From contig MVCZ01000019.1 of assembly GCA_002049825.1 (NCBI GenBank), forward strand, positions 1-10,012: a DNA stretch of 10,012 nt, in the 5' to 3' direction. The position numbers and the translations under genes were made by a program. Positions 1-7,399 of this stretch are shown piece by piece (within the stretch, counting starts at the first letter, position 1; each line of letters starts with the position of its first letter). The stretch comes from Candidatus Zhuqueibacterota bacterium 4484_188. Lineage in GTDB: Bacteria; Calditrichota; Calditrichia; RBG-13-44-9. The notes under the pieces are model-generated. The model did no database searches, was not told the origin of the DNA, and saw only the letters and a list, made by a program, of their open reading frames with translations.

Positions 1-358
1 AGGATTTCTGTGTTGCATGCCTTTCTTTCGAAAACGGTGTTTCGTTTGCCCTGGAAATGAGCTGGGATTTTCCCATTTCCCAGGATCGGTTTCAGGTAGA
101 AGTGGTCGGGAAAAATGGAACCGGAACGCTAAATCCCCTTCAGCTTAATAAAATGTGGCACGGGCAAATTGTTCGTATTTCCCCGGAACTTCCTGGTAAT
201 AGCGTGGCGGCTACCGGAAAGAAGTAAGTGCGTTACTGGATTTTTTAACCGGAAGAACCGGTACGCTCGCGGCTTCAATTGACGATGCGGTGGAGGTGTT
301 AAAAATAGTGGATGGAATGTATAAATCAATTGAAACCGGCAGGGAAGTTGTGCTTTAA
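1..358 (+). pseudogene. Gfo/Idh/MocA-family oxidoreductase, C-terminal part, frameshifted
   Basis: This is the 3' end of a probable NAD(P)-dependent sugar or cyclitol dehydrogenase; its Rossmann domain lies before the window. From base 3 one frame reads FENGVSFALEMSWDFP and continues to QDRFQVEVVGKNGTGTLNP, the beta-sheet C-terminal domain typical of the family. That frame stops at 225-227. The expected family ending, YRKEVSALLDFLTGRTG then IDDAVEVLKIVDGMYKSIE and GREVVL, is encoded in a different frame from about 209 to the stop at 356-358. That second frame has a stop at 200-202, so the two frames meet between about 203 and 211. Adding one base between 210 and 211 would restore a continuous reading (VA-x-YRKEV), so a single-base deletion is the simplest explanation. 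It may be a real mutation or a sequencing error. The substrate cannot be told from this fragment. Confidence 0.72.
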
Positions 359-421
359 GCAGTGTCTCGTGCCGCTGACACAGTGCGTTCATTAAACGGC
401 TGTTCCGACTTGTGAATATAG

Positions 422-1839
422 ATGACTAAAACCGAACTACAATATATTTTTGCTATCTCACTTTTGTTTTCGCTGAGTTTTCCGCCTTTCCCGTTTGGTT
501 TTCTCACACCGGTTGCGCTGGCGTTGTTACTGCATTTTTTGGATGACAAAAGTCCCAAGCAGTGTTTCCGGCTGGGGTACTGGGTGGGTCTCATCTGGGG
601 CGGGTTTACCCTTTTCTGGATTGCCGCCAGCACATTGCCCGGGGCAATCCTGGTGATTTCCATCAACGCGCTGCACTATGCACTGGTTGCCTGGCTGTAC
701 GGACATTTCCGCAGAGGCGGCAAAATGCTGGCGCTGTTTAGTTTTCCCTTTGTCTGGGTGGCAATCGAATACTTACGCGCTTTCTCCGACCTGCGCTTCA
801 ACTGGCTGGTTTTGGCGCACACCCAAACCTACTACCTGCCGCTGATTCAAATTGCAGAATATACCGGTTACCTGGGAATTTCTTTCATTCTGGTTATTTT
901 GGGAATCCTGCTCTATAATATTTTTTCGCTCGGAAAGTTTTGGAAATGGCTCAACGCCGTCGCTATCCTCATCATTGTGCTGGCGTTGTTTATTTTCGGG
1001 ATTTAATTGTCTGGCCGGAAACCGCGGTGCCTTTTTACCTGCGTGCCCGTTTTACAGCTCTCCAGGAAATTTACCGCTTTCTGGATTCCAGCCGGGTGTA
1101 CCTGCTTACCGGTTCGCCGGATTACGAATATTTTGAAGCGGAAGACGATTACCACACCTACAACGCGGCTTTCTTTTTCCGTCCCTTTGAACATTCTTTC
1201 GAATCTCATTACAAAATAACCCTGGTGCCGGGTTCCGAGACCATGCCTTTTAAACGGCAATTTCCTTTTTTGCGAAAGGTTAATGTTGGCGGCGGCGACT
1301 TTTTTCCCGGTACTAAATATACCGTATTCAAGTTTAAAGTGGAGGTAAAACCAGGGAAATTTGACGGGGAAAAATACGTTGAAATTCTCACTGCCGAGCC
1401 GCATAAAACCAACATCGGATTATCGGCGATTATCTGCTACGAATCGGTTTTTCCCGACCTGGTGCGAAGATTTATTTCTGGCGGTGCCAACCTGCTAACC
1501 ATTATCACTAACGACGGCTGGTTTGGCGAAACCAGCGGTCCTTACCAGCACGCCCAATATGCCGTTTTGCGTGCGGTGGAAAACCGGGTGAGTATCATTC
1601 GCTGTGCAAACACCGGCATTTCCGGCTTTATTAGTCCTACCGGGAAATACCTGACCCGGGCAGGTTTGAACACACGACAAAACAAAATAGCCGAAATTCC
1701 CATTGTACAGCGTAAGACGTTTTATACCCGGAAAGGGGAGTGGTTGGGGAATTTTACACTTCTGATGTCTTTGCTGTTTATTTTTATTAAATTATTCGGG
1801 TACTTTGTGCAAATGAAGTCAGCCGGGAAGAAAAAGTAA
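422..1839 (+). pseudogene. lnt: apolipoprotein N-acyltransferase, internal deletion with frame change
   Basis: Lnt transfers the third acyl chain onto the N-terminal cysteine of lipoproteins in the inner membrane. The first frame (422-1006) encodes about 190 residues of hydrophobic segments with Lnt hallmarks such as FRLGYWVGLIWGGFTLFW and FVWVAIEYLRA. A second frame, used from about 988 to 1839, encodes the nitrilase domain and a last membrane helix (LLMSLLFIFIKLFGYF). The catalytic residues are visible: Glu in LIVWPETAVP (1018-1020), Lys in HYKITLVPG (1213-1215) and Cys in AIICYES (1435-1437). The periplasmic start of the nitrilase domain, the 'kvalvQxNi..' strand and following helix, is missing. 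ALFIFG runs straight into DLIVWPET, so about 60 codons are gone and the frame changes near 988-1006. ATG 422 follows an in-frame stop directly and has no clear Shine-Dalgarno. As written no functional Lnt can be made. Confidence 0.85.
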
Positions 1840-1844
1840 CTGTG

Positions 1845-2297
1845 ATGAATAGCTTGAAGAACGTGATGATTGTAGCGGGTGTAATGTGGTTTATCCTGCC
1901 AAGCCTGGGAGCGCAAACCACTCCACCGACTAATGAGCAGGTGCTCTACGGTTTGCTCAGCCGTCCGATTCTGGCAGTTTTCGATTCATTAACCACTCCG
2001 CCCCGGCTCAATTTACTTTTGCGGGCGGGGAAATATACCCGGAATGTTAGCGCGGCGGTTGCTTTCTATTTTAAATCAGGCGATGAGCTGATCCTGGTCA
2101 ATCGGAATAAACAATTGGATTTCCACGATCAAATAAAAGGAAAGCAGGTAAAAAAGGTCGAAAATAAAATACATCAATTCACAATTGGAACAAAATCCGA
2201 ATCCAAACTTATAAGACGACTGATAGAACCTGTGCTGGTAGTGACGACAACAATAGGCGTCGTCTATTTGTTATATAGCTTGAGGAGTGGCTCCTGA
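1845..2297 (+). CDS. small exported protein with C-terminal membrane anchor, unknown function
   Basis: I cannot assign this 150-residue protein to a named family. The N-terminus is a signal peptide (hydrophobic VMIVAGVMWFILPSLGA, likely cut before QTTPP). The middle is polar and mixed. The C-terminus has a hydrophobic stretch, IEPVLVVTTTIGVVYLLYS, followed by a short LRSGS tail, so the protein is probably anchored in the inner membrane with most of its mass in the periplasm. ATG 1845 is preferred over the adjacent GTG at 1842. It begins 5 bases after the lnt stop, and its TGA overlaps the bamD ATG by one base, so it is probably translationally coupled to bamD and co-transcribed with lnt. That position suggests an envelope role, which is inference only. 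The short middle could be partly eroded, as in its neighbours, but I cannot show it. Confidence 0.7.
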   Translation: MNSLKNVMIVAGVMWFILPSLGAQTTPPTNEQVLYGLLSRPILAVFDSLTTPPRLNLLLRAGKYTRNVSAAVAFYFKSGDELILVNRNKQLDFHDQIKGKQVKKVENKIHQFTIGTKSESKLIRRLIEPVLVVTTTIGVVYLLYSLRSGS

Positions 2298-3091
2298 TGA
2301 AAGGAAAATTAATTCTAATCCTGTTGGTTTTGGATATTGTTTTCATGTCGATAATGGGGTGTGGGCATAAAGTAAACCGCGCTGCATTGGATGCTGATGC
2401 GTATTTTGCCTACGCCAAGAAACTGTATGACCGGGGTAAATATTTCGAAGCGTCCACCGAGTTTTCCATCATTGTGCTGAAATTCAGCGGTAACCCGGTG
2501 GTGGATGACGCCCAGTTTTATCTTGGCGAATCTCATTTTATGAATCATGAGTACCTGATTGCCATGAGTGAGTACCAAAAACTGGTGGACGATTATCCCG
2601 AGAGTCCGTACGTAGAGGAAGCGCTGTACAAAATTGGTCTCAGCGCATACAAACTGTCTCAGCGCCCGGAACTCGATCAGGAATACACCCAGTTGGCATT
2701 GCGCCATTTCCAGGGATTTATTGAAGCGTATCCCAAGAGCGGACTGAAAAAAGAAGCAGAAAAACGGATTTTTGAACTTCGCAGCAGACTGGCGCAGAAA
2801 CAGTTATTGGGCGCCGAAGTGTACCGCAAAATGGGTGTTTACGATTCGGCAATTATCTATTATGATATTTTACTGGAGAAATATTACGACACGCCTCCTG
2901 CCGAAGAAGCACTGTTTCGCAAGGGAGAGTGTTTGATGAAACTAAAAAAATATGATGAGGCATTAACCAATTTCAGTGCTTTTATTTCCAAATATCCGGA
3001 GAGCAAGTATGTTGGAGATGCAAAAGATTACATCGGTGAAATTCAGACGATGGTAAACAAGGATGTGGGCGACGGACAAGAGAAAAAGTGA
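2297..3091 (+). CDS. bamD: outer membrane assembly lipoprotein BamD
   Basis: BamD is the essential TPR lipoprotein of the BAM complex, which folds beta-barrel proteins into the outer membrane. The 264-residue product begins with a lipoprotein signal: a basic start (MKGK), a hydrophobic core and lipobox IMGC with Cys22 as the predicted lipidation site. TPR-like helix pairs follow, with the repeated pattern 'Y..A...Y..G.Y..A...F', for example AKKLYDRGKYFEASTEFS, FLIAMSEYQKLVDDYP-like segments and KKYDEALTNFSAFISKYP. The inter-repeat motif YPES/YPKS is also typical. Length is close to E. coli BamD (about 245) with a short charged tail. ATG 2297 overlaps the preceding stop (TGATG), and nadD starts 3 bases after its stop, so it sits in a tight operon. 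A generic outer-membrane TPR lipoprotein is the alternative, but the family fit is good. Confidence 0.85.
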   Translation: MKGKLILILLVLDIVFMSIMGCGHKVNRAALDADAYFAYAKKLYDRGKYFEASTEFSIIVLKFSGNPVVDDAQFYLGESHFMNHEYLIAMSEYQKLVDDYPESPYVEEALYKIGLSAYKLSQRPELDQEYTQLALRHFQGFIEAYPKSGLKKEAEKRIFELRSRLAQKQLLGAEVYRKMGVYDSAIIYYDILLEKYYDTPPAEEALFRKGECLMKLKKYDEALTNFSAFISKYPESKYVGDAKDYIGEIQTMVNKDVGDGQEKK

Positions 3092-3094
3092 CAA

Positions 3095-3682
3095 ATGAAA
3101 AAAATCGGTTTATTCGGAGGCACATTCGATCCCATTCATAACGGGCATCTGATAATTGCAGAATATTTACGGGATGATCTCGGGTTGGAAGAAATCTGGT
3201 TTGTTCCGGCAAAAATTCATCCGTTGAAGAACAATTTTGAAATTACCTCGCCGGAGCACCGGCTGAAGATGTTATTGCTGGCAATTCAGGATAACCCGAA
3301 TTTTAAAGTAACCGATGTAGAGTTGCAGCGCGAGGGCGTTTCTTTTACGATTGATACAATTGATGAATTGTATCGCCGGAACGCCGCTTTAGAACCCCGA
3401 TTTTTCTTTTTCATCGGAATGGATAACGTTAACGAGCTCTACAAGTGGAAGGACCCCCGGCAAATCTTGCGCAAAGCGCAGGTGGTTGCTTTCGGACGTC
3501 CCGGTTTTAAAGCCGATAAGAAGGCAAAGGAATTCATCCCACTGATCAAATTTGTGCATGTGCCGCTGTTGGAGATTTCCTCCACATATATTCGGCAGCG
3601 GATTCAGAAGAAGCGTTCAGTCCGGTATTTAATTCCCGCAGCGGTTGAGCAGTATATTCGTGAGAAGCATCTGTACATGTAA
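3095..3682 (+). CDS. nadD: nicotinate-nucleotide adenylyltransferase
   Basis: NadD joins nicotinate mononucleotide and ATP to give deamido-NAD, the penultimate step of NAD synthesis in the cytoplasm. The 195-residue protein is full length for the family. It opens with the nucleotidyltransferase signature GLFGGTFDPIHNGHL (residues 5-19), including the HxGH motif at 15-18 that binds ATP phosphates. Family landmarks follow in order: FVPAKIHPLK, a substrate-binding stretch FFFIGMDNVNELYKWKDP, and the C-terminal ISSTYIRQRI (residues 161-170), which is the ISSTxIR nucleotide-binding motif. FIGMDN replaces the more common 'iiGaD', a mild variant. It starts 3 bases after the bamD stop and is probably translated from the same message. 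A coaD-type phosphopantetheine adenylyltransferase is excluded by the length and the C-terminal motifs. Confidence 0.95.
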   Translation: MKKIGLFGGTFDPIHNGHLIIAEYLRDDLGLEEIWFVPAKIHPLKNNFEITSPEHRLKMLLLAIQDNPNFKVTDVELQREGVSFTIDTIDELYRRNAALEPRFFFFIGMDNVNELYKWKDPRQILRKAQVVAFGRPGFKADKKAKEFIPLIKFVHVPLLEISSTYIRQRIQKKRSVRYLIPAAVEQYIREKHLYM

Positions 3683-3732
3683 AATTGACCGGGCTTTTGT
3701 GCCTGTACTTAAAATTTGTTGACAGACAGCGA

Positions 3733-3760
3733 TTACTCCGGAGCAGAGTAAGCGGTTTTT
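3733..3760 (+). terminator. possible rho-independent terminator after nadD
   Basis: A perfect 6-bp stem TTACTC/GAGTAA with a 7-base loop spans 3733-3751. It is followed by GCGG and five T residues at 3756-3760. It lies about 50 bases past the nadD stop and before the accB leader, where an operon end is expected. The stem is short and the T-run is offset by four bases, so termination would be weak. Confidence 0.4.
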
Positions 3761-3858
3761 CAGACCACTTAACATTTGAATAAGAACGCGCCGGGGGTGT
3801 TAATGCTTATGAAATTCTGTAACTTACGACCGGGTTGATTTGTTCAGGAAAATAACTC

Positions 3859-3887
3859 TTGCAAAAATTACTGTTAAATTGTAAATT
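3859..3887 (+). promoter_or_regulatory. candidate sigma70-type promoter upstream of accB
   Basis: TTGCAA at 3859-3864 and TAAATT at 3882-3887 are separated by 17 bases and lie about 35 bases before the accB ATG, downstream of the hairpin that may end the nadD transcript. The region is AT-rich. The match to -35/-10 consensus is moderate (4 of 6 at each box), and the organism's consensus is not known. An alternative -35-like TTGACA at 3719-3724 has no good -10 at the right distance. Confidence 0.35.
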
Positions 3888-3913
3888 CACTCAAAATAAG
3901 AGAAATAAAATCT

Positions 3914-4417
3914 GGAGGATAGATGAATTTCCAGGAAATTAAGCAACTCATTAAAGTCATCGAAAAGAGCAATGTGGGAGAAGTGGAGATTGTAGAGGAT
4001 ACGTTTAAAATTCGGGTATCGAAAAACAGTTCATATTCGGTCGTGCAACAAACAGTGCCTGCCGCTACACCTCCCGCCGCATCCCTGATACAATCGATGC
4101 CGACACCTACAATGGAAGCACCTGCGGCAGCACCGGCGGCTCCCGCGGAGAAACCCCTTGAAAAATTTGGCGATAATGTGGTCGAAGTCAATTCGCCCAT
4201 GGTGGGAACATTTTACCGCGCTCCGGCACCCGACGCCGATCCCTACGTCCAGGTAGGAGACACGGTGAAGGTAGGACAAACCCTCTGCATTATTGAAGCG
4301 ATGAAATTGATGAACGAGATTCAGTCGGAAGTCAATGGAAAAGTAGTTAAAATTATGGTGGAAAATGCGCAGCCGGTAGAATATGACCAGGTGCTTTTTT
4401 TAATTGAGAAAGAATAG
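3914..4417 (+). CDS. accB: biotin carboxyl carrier protein of acetyl-CoA carboxylase (ATG at 3923; RBS included)
   Basis: AccB carries biotin between the biotin carboxylase and carboxyltransferase sites of acetyl-CoA carboxylase, the first step of fatty acid synthesis. The coding part runs from ATG 3923 to TAG 4415-4417 (164 residues), with GGAGG at 3914-3918. The N-terminal part (about 1-40), beginning MNFQEIKQLIKVIEKSNVGE, is the usual AccB oligomerization and AccC-binding region. A flexible linker rich in Ala and Pro follows (about 45-78). The C-terminal biotinyl domain has VNSPMVGTFYRAPAPDADPY and the site IIEAMKLMNEIQ, in which Lys128 is the residue to be biotinylated. Length and layout match bacterial AccB. 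It starts a new unit after a 240-base gap and is followed by accC after 18 bases. Confidence 0.95.
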
Positions 4418-4420
4418 CAT

Positions 4421-4428
4421 AAAGGGGG
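4421..4428 (+). promoter_or_regulatory. ribosome binding site that supports the TTG start of accC
   Basis: AAAGGGGG ends 7 bases before TTG 4436. No ATG or GTG lies at a suitable position, and the family sequence (FTKVLIANRGEIALRI) begins right after this TTG, so the rare start codon is well supported. Confidence 0.7.
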
Positions 4429-4435
4429 ATTCTAC

Positions 4436-5794
4436 TTGTTTACCAAGGTACTAATTGCCAATCGCGGGGAAATTGCCCTGCGGATTATTCGGGCGTGTAA
4501 AGAATTGGACATAAAAACGGTTGCGGTGTATTCTACTAACGACGAGGATGCTCTGCACACAGTATTCGCTGACGAGGCAGTATGTATTGGTCCCTCGCAA
4601 AGTACCCAAAGCTACCTGAATGCCACGCGCATTATTTCGGCAGCCGAGATTACCGGCGCCGAAGCGATTCACCCCGGGTACGGTTTTTTGGCGGAAAATG
4701 CGGAATTTGCCGAAATGTGCCGGGAATGCGAAATTACCTTCATCGGACCATCGGCAGAAATGATTCGGAGAATGGGAGATAAAGCCGAGGCGAAAAAATC
4801 CATGGTGGAAGCCGGCGTACCGGTTGTGCCGGGCAGCGAAGGCGTGGTATCGGACGAAAACGAAGCCGTGGAAATTGCCCGTGAAATCGGGTTCCCGGTG
4901 ATTCTGAAAGCGGTTGCCGGCGGTGGCGGTAAGGGAATGCGAATTGTTCGCGATCAGGAGGGACTGGAAAGTAACATCATGATGGCACGGGCCGAAGCCG
5001 AAGCTGCTTTCGGAAACCCCGACCTGTATATTGAAAAATATATTGACCGCCCACGACACATCGAAATTCAGTTGCTGGGCGACATTCATGGCAACATGGT
5101 CTACCTGGGCGAACGTGAGTGTTCCATTCAGCGCCGGCATCAGAAACTGATTGAAGAATCGCCATCTCCGGTGGTCTCTAACAAAATGCGTAAGGAGATG
5201 GGCGAGCGTGCCGTGATGGGTGCAAAACATGTTGGGTATTACAGTACCGGCACCGTGGAATTCCTGGTCGATGCCGATTTGAACTACTACTTCATGGAAA
5301 TGAACACCAGAATTCAGGTTGAGCACCCGGTTACCGAAATGGTGTATAATGTGGATTTGATCAAGGAGCAAATCCGGGTGGCTGCCGGTGAAAAATTGAC
5401 CTTAAAACAGAGCAAATTGCAACCGTTAGGACATGCCATTGAATGCCGAATCAATGCCGAAGACCCGGAAAATAATTTCATTCCGTCACCCGGAAAAATC
5501 ACCTCTTTTTATCAACCGGGTGGTCCCGGGGTGCGGGTTGATACACATATCTACGCCAATTATGTGATTCCTCCCTACTACGATTCCCTGATTGCCAAAT
5601 TGATTGCGCACGGGACGGATCGACAGGAAAGCATCAGCCGGTTGAACCGGGCGCTGGATGAATTTGTTATCGAAGGCATTAAAACAACCATTCCGTTTCA
5701 CAAATATGTCATTAATACACCTGAATTTAAGAGTGGTGAGTTTGACACGCATTTTATAGAAAATATCTACAATAAACAGCTATTAGAAACTTAA
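4436..5794 (+). CDS. accC: acetyl-CoA carboxylase, biotin carboxylase subunit
   Basis: AccC carboxylates the biotin on AccB using ATP and bicarbonate. The 452-residue protein matches the family length (about 449 in E. coli). In order it shows the N-terminal domain (KVLIANRGEIALRIIRACKE and HPGYGFLAENAEFAE), the ATP-grasp domain with the glycine-rich loop KAVAGGGGKGMRIV, HIEIQLLGDIHGN and ERECSIQRRHQKLIEESPSP, the metal and substrate residues in YYFMEMNTRIQVEHPVTEMV, and the C-terminal IECRINAEDPENNFIPSPGK with the conserved catalytic Arg. It begins with TTG, which may lower its translation relative to accB. It is 18 bases from accB and 12 from gcvH, so one transcript is likely. The carboxyltransferase genes accA and accD are absent here, so use with another biotin-dependent carboxylase cannot be ruled out. 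Confidence 0.95.
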   Translation: MFTKVLIANRGEIALRIIRACKELDIKTVAVYSTNDEDALHTVFADEAVCIGPSQSTQSYLNATRIISAAEITGAEAIHPGYGFLAENAEFAEMCRECEITFIGPSAEMIRRMGDKAEAKKSMVEAGVPVVPGSEGVVSDENEAVEIAREIGFPVILKAVAGGGGKGMRIVRDQEGLESNIMMARAEAEAAFGNPDLYIEKYIDRPRHIEIQLLGDIHGNMVYLGERECSIQRRHQKLIEESPSPVVSNKMRKEMGERAVMGAKHVGYYSTGTVEFLVDADLNYYFMEMNTRIQVEHPVTEMVYNVDLIKEQIRVAAGEKLTLKQSKLQPLGHAIECRINAEDPENNFIPSPGKITSFYQPGGPGVRVDTHIYANYVIPPYYDSLIAKLIAHGTDRQESISRLNRALDEFVIEGIKTTIPFHKYVINTPEFKSGEFDTHFIENIYNKQLLET

Positions 5795-5806
5795 ACGGAG
5801 GATGAA

Positions 5807-6181
5807 ATGCAAATTCCCGAAGAACTGAAGTACACCAAAGACCATGAATGGGCGCGAATTGAAAGTGATGTTGCCACGATCGGAATTACTGATTTTGCAC
5901 AGAGTGAATTGGGAGATATTGTTTATGTAGAATTACCGCAGGTAGGTGATGAAACCGCCCAGGGTGAAAGTTTTGGCACCATCGAAGCGGTCAAGGCGGT
6001 TTCGGATATGTTTGCGCCGCTGAGTGGCGAAGTGGTTGAAGTGAATGACAAAATTGTGGACAATCCGGAAATTATCAACAAAGAACCCTATGGCGAAGGT
6101 TGGTTCATAAAAATTAAAATGTCCGATCCAACTGAAGTAAATAATTTGTTGGATAAAGAACAATACGAAGAGTTAATTTAG
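5807..6181 (+). CDS. gcvH: glycine cleavage system H protein
   Basis: GcvH is the lipoyl carrier that shuttles the aminomethyl group between P, T and L proteins of glycine cleavage, and in some bacteria also acts in lipoate assembly. The 124-residue protein is standard length. It starts with YTKDHEWARIE, continues with GITDFAQSELGDIVYVELP, and has the lipoylation site GTIEAVKAVSD with Lys63 as the modified residue. The end, NKEPYGEGWFIKIKMSDP, is also typical. GGAGG at 5797-5801 precedes ATG 5807. It follows accC by 12 bases, so it is probably co-transcribed with accBC, and no gcvP, gcvT or lipoyl-transfer gene is in the window. The link to fatty acid synthesis may reflect octanoyl supply for lipoate, which is inference. 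Confidence 0.95.
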   Translation: MQIPEELKYTKDHEWARIESDVATIGITDFAQSELGDIVYVELPQVGDETAQGESFGTIEAVKAVSDMFAPLSGEVVEVNDKIVDNPEIINKEPYGEGWFIKIKMSDPTEVNNLLDKEQYEELI

Positions 6182-6200
6182 CTGCCGCTGAATTCGAATG

Positions 6201-6219
6201 TTACCGTCTCAGGCGGTAA
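6201..6219 (+). terminator. hairpin after gcvH, possible weak terminator
   Basis: A perfect 6-bp stem TTACCG/CGGTAA with a 7-base loop lies 20 bases after the gcvH stop. No T-run follows directly (GTTCATTT), so it could instead stabilize the message 3' end. Its shape matches the hairpin at 3733-3751 (TTAC..7-base loop..GTAA). Confidence 0.35.
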
Positions 6220-6244
6220 GTTCATTTAAACGACTACTATTTTA

Positions 6245-6268
6245 GAAACACTTTTTGTTTCACCGGTG
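6245..6268. other. small inverted repeats upstream of the response regulator pair
   Basis: GAAACA and TGTTTC form a perfect 6-bp stem with a 5-base T-rich loop (6245-6261). An 8-base palindrome CACCGGTG (6261-6268) is directly joined to it. They lie about 60 bases before the regulator gene at 6326. They could be an operator or part of a terminator; no function can be shown. Confidence 0.3.
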
Positions 6269-6325
6269 TGAGGGGAAAGTTTTCTAATAGACGGTAAACG
6301 TTTTCGGAGTTGAGATAGATTTGTT

Positions 6326-7357
6326 ATGGCAAAAATACTAATTGTTGACGACAACGAAGATATGCTCGATACATTGGAGCACCTGTTTCATTTTTATGAA
6401 TTCGAGGTAGCCAAAGCGGAAAATGGCAAAAAGGGAATTGAAGCGGCTAAGAAAGAAAAACCGGATATCATTATCCTGGATGCGCTTATGCCGGTGATGA
6501 ATGGTTTTGATGCCTGCAGGCTTCTGAAAGAAGACCCTAAAACCAAGGACATTCCTATTATTTTTCTTTCTGCCAATTACACCGAAGACGAGCATAAAGT
6601 TATGGGGTTGGAACTAGGTGCCGACGATTATATCGTTAAACCGTTCAACGCCAAAGAGCTGATTGCCAAAGTCAAGTCCATTCTGCATAAAAAGGAACTG
6701 ATTGAGGATTTGCGGAAAAATAATCAGCAGTTGCTTGAACAACAGGGAAAGGTATCGAAAGAATTAGAAAGCCTGCGTAAAAAAACCGATGAGCTGGAGG
6801 CGGGCAGAATTACCGACCCGTTAACCGGTCTGTACAACCATGCTTTCTTTCAAAAACGGTTCAAGGAAGAACTAATGCGCGCAAAGCGCTATAATAACGA
6901 GCTGTCGGTGGTGGTGGCCGATGTTGATTTATTTCATAAAATAAATGATGTTTTTGGTGAACAGACCGGTGATTACATCCTCATGCGGATTGCTAATGTC
7001 ATTCTAAACAATACCCGCTACACCGATATTGTTTTTCGGGCAGAGAGGAACCGGTTCATCGTCCTTTTGCCTCACACTAATGAAACCGGTGCGTACTATG
7101 AATCGGAGAGAATCCGTGCGGCAATTGACCAAACCAGTTTTTTTGACCAGAATTTTTACGAATTAAAAAAACTATCTCCCAAACGGAAACAGGACTACCA
7201 GCACGTGACCGTGAGCATTGGGTTGGTTGAAATCGATGCCAACGAAATAAAGGATCCGGAATCGCCGCTGCAACTGGCAGAAAAAGCACTGGGATTTGCC
7301 AAAGCAAACGGGAGAAATCAAACCGTTCGTTATTCCAGGTTGTCAGTTCAGGAATAA
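6326..7357 (+). CDS. response regulator with coiled coil and degenerate GGDEF domain
   Basis: The 343-residue protein has a receiver domain (about 1-120) with acidic pocket Asp8-Asp9, phosphoacceptor Asp52 in IIILDALMP, Ser82 in IIFLSAN and Lys105 in YIVKPF. A charged coiled coil follows (about 113-162), then a GGDEF-type domain beginning DPLTGLYNHAFF at 164. The domain keeps Asp199 and Asn207 in ADVDLFHKIND, but the signature itself reads ERNRF (240-244) in place of GG[D/E]EF, so the residues for GTP and metal binding are lost and diguanylate cyclase activity is unlikely. The RxxD inhibitory-site motif is kept as RYTD (231-234), at the normal distance of five residues before the signature. 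It may therefore bind c-di-GMP rather than make it. The ATG lacks a strong Shine-Dalgarno at normal distance. A second regulator follows after 42 bases; no kinase gene is nearby. Confidence 0.88.
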   Translation: MAKILIVDDNEDMLDTLEHLFHFYEFEVAKAENGKKGIEAAKKEKPDIIILDALMPVMNGFDACRLLKEDPKTKDIPIIFLSANYTEDEHKVMGLELGADDYIVKPFNAKELIAKVKSILHKKELIEDLRKNNQQLLEQQGKVSKELESLRKKTDELEAGRITDPLTGLYNHAFFQKRFKEELMRAKRYNNELSVVVADVDLFHKINDVFGEQTGDYILMRIANVILNNTRYTDIVFRAERNRFIVLLPHTNETGAYYESERIRAAIDQTSFFDQNFYELKKLSPKRKQDYQHVTVSIGLVEIDANEIKDPESPLQLAEKALGFAKANGRNQTVRYSRLSVQE

Positions 7358-7399
7358 ACATGTAATTTTCGGGTGACCCAAAGAGATAAAGAAATTTCT

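Noticed and set aside
362..381. Hairpin GTGTC-10-GACAC between the oxidoreductase and lnt
   Set aside because: The stem is only 5 bp with a large loop and no T-run, so a terminator call is not justified.
980..1010. Programmed frameshift joining the two lnt frames
   Set aside because: A frameshift alone would not restore the roughly 60 residues missing between the membrane domain and the nitrilase domain, and no slippery sequence with a downstream stem was seen.
3719..3724. TTGACA as a -35 box of an accB promoter
   Set aside because: No acceptable -10 lies 16-18 bases downstream, and it precedes the terminator-like hairpin.
3874..4279. Minus-strand open frames rich in Gly, Ala and Cys opposite accB
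   Set aside because: They mirror the Ala/Pro linker of AccB on the other strand and have no support of their own.
4451..5371. A 306-codon open frame on the minus strand opposite accC
   Set aside because: It lies fully antisense to a clear biotin carboxylase and shows no recognisable domains; it is a by-product of codon usage.
6927..6946. Perfect AT-only inverted repeat ATTTATTT-4-AAATAAAT
   Set aside because: It lies inside the coding sequence for DLFHKIND of the GGDEF-type domain and is explained by codons; no regulatory role is suggested.
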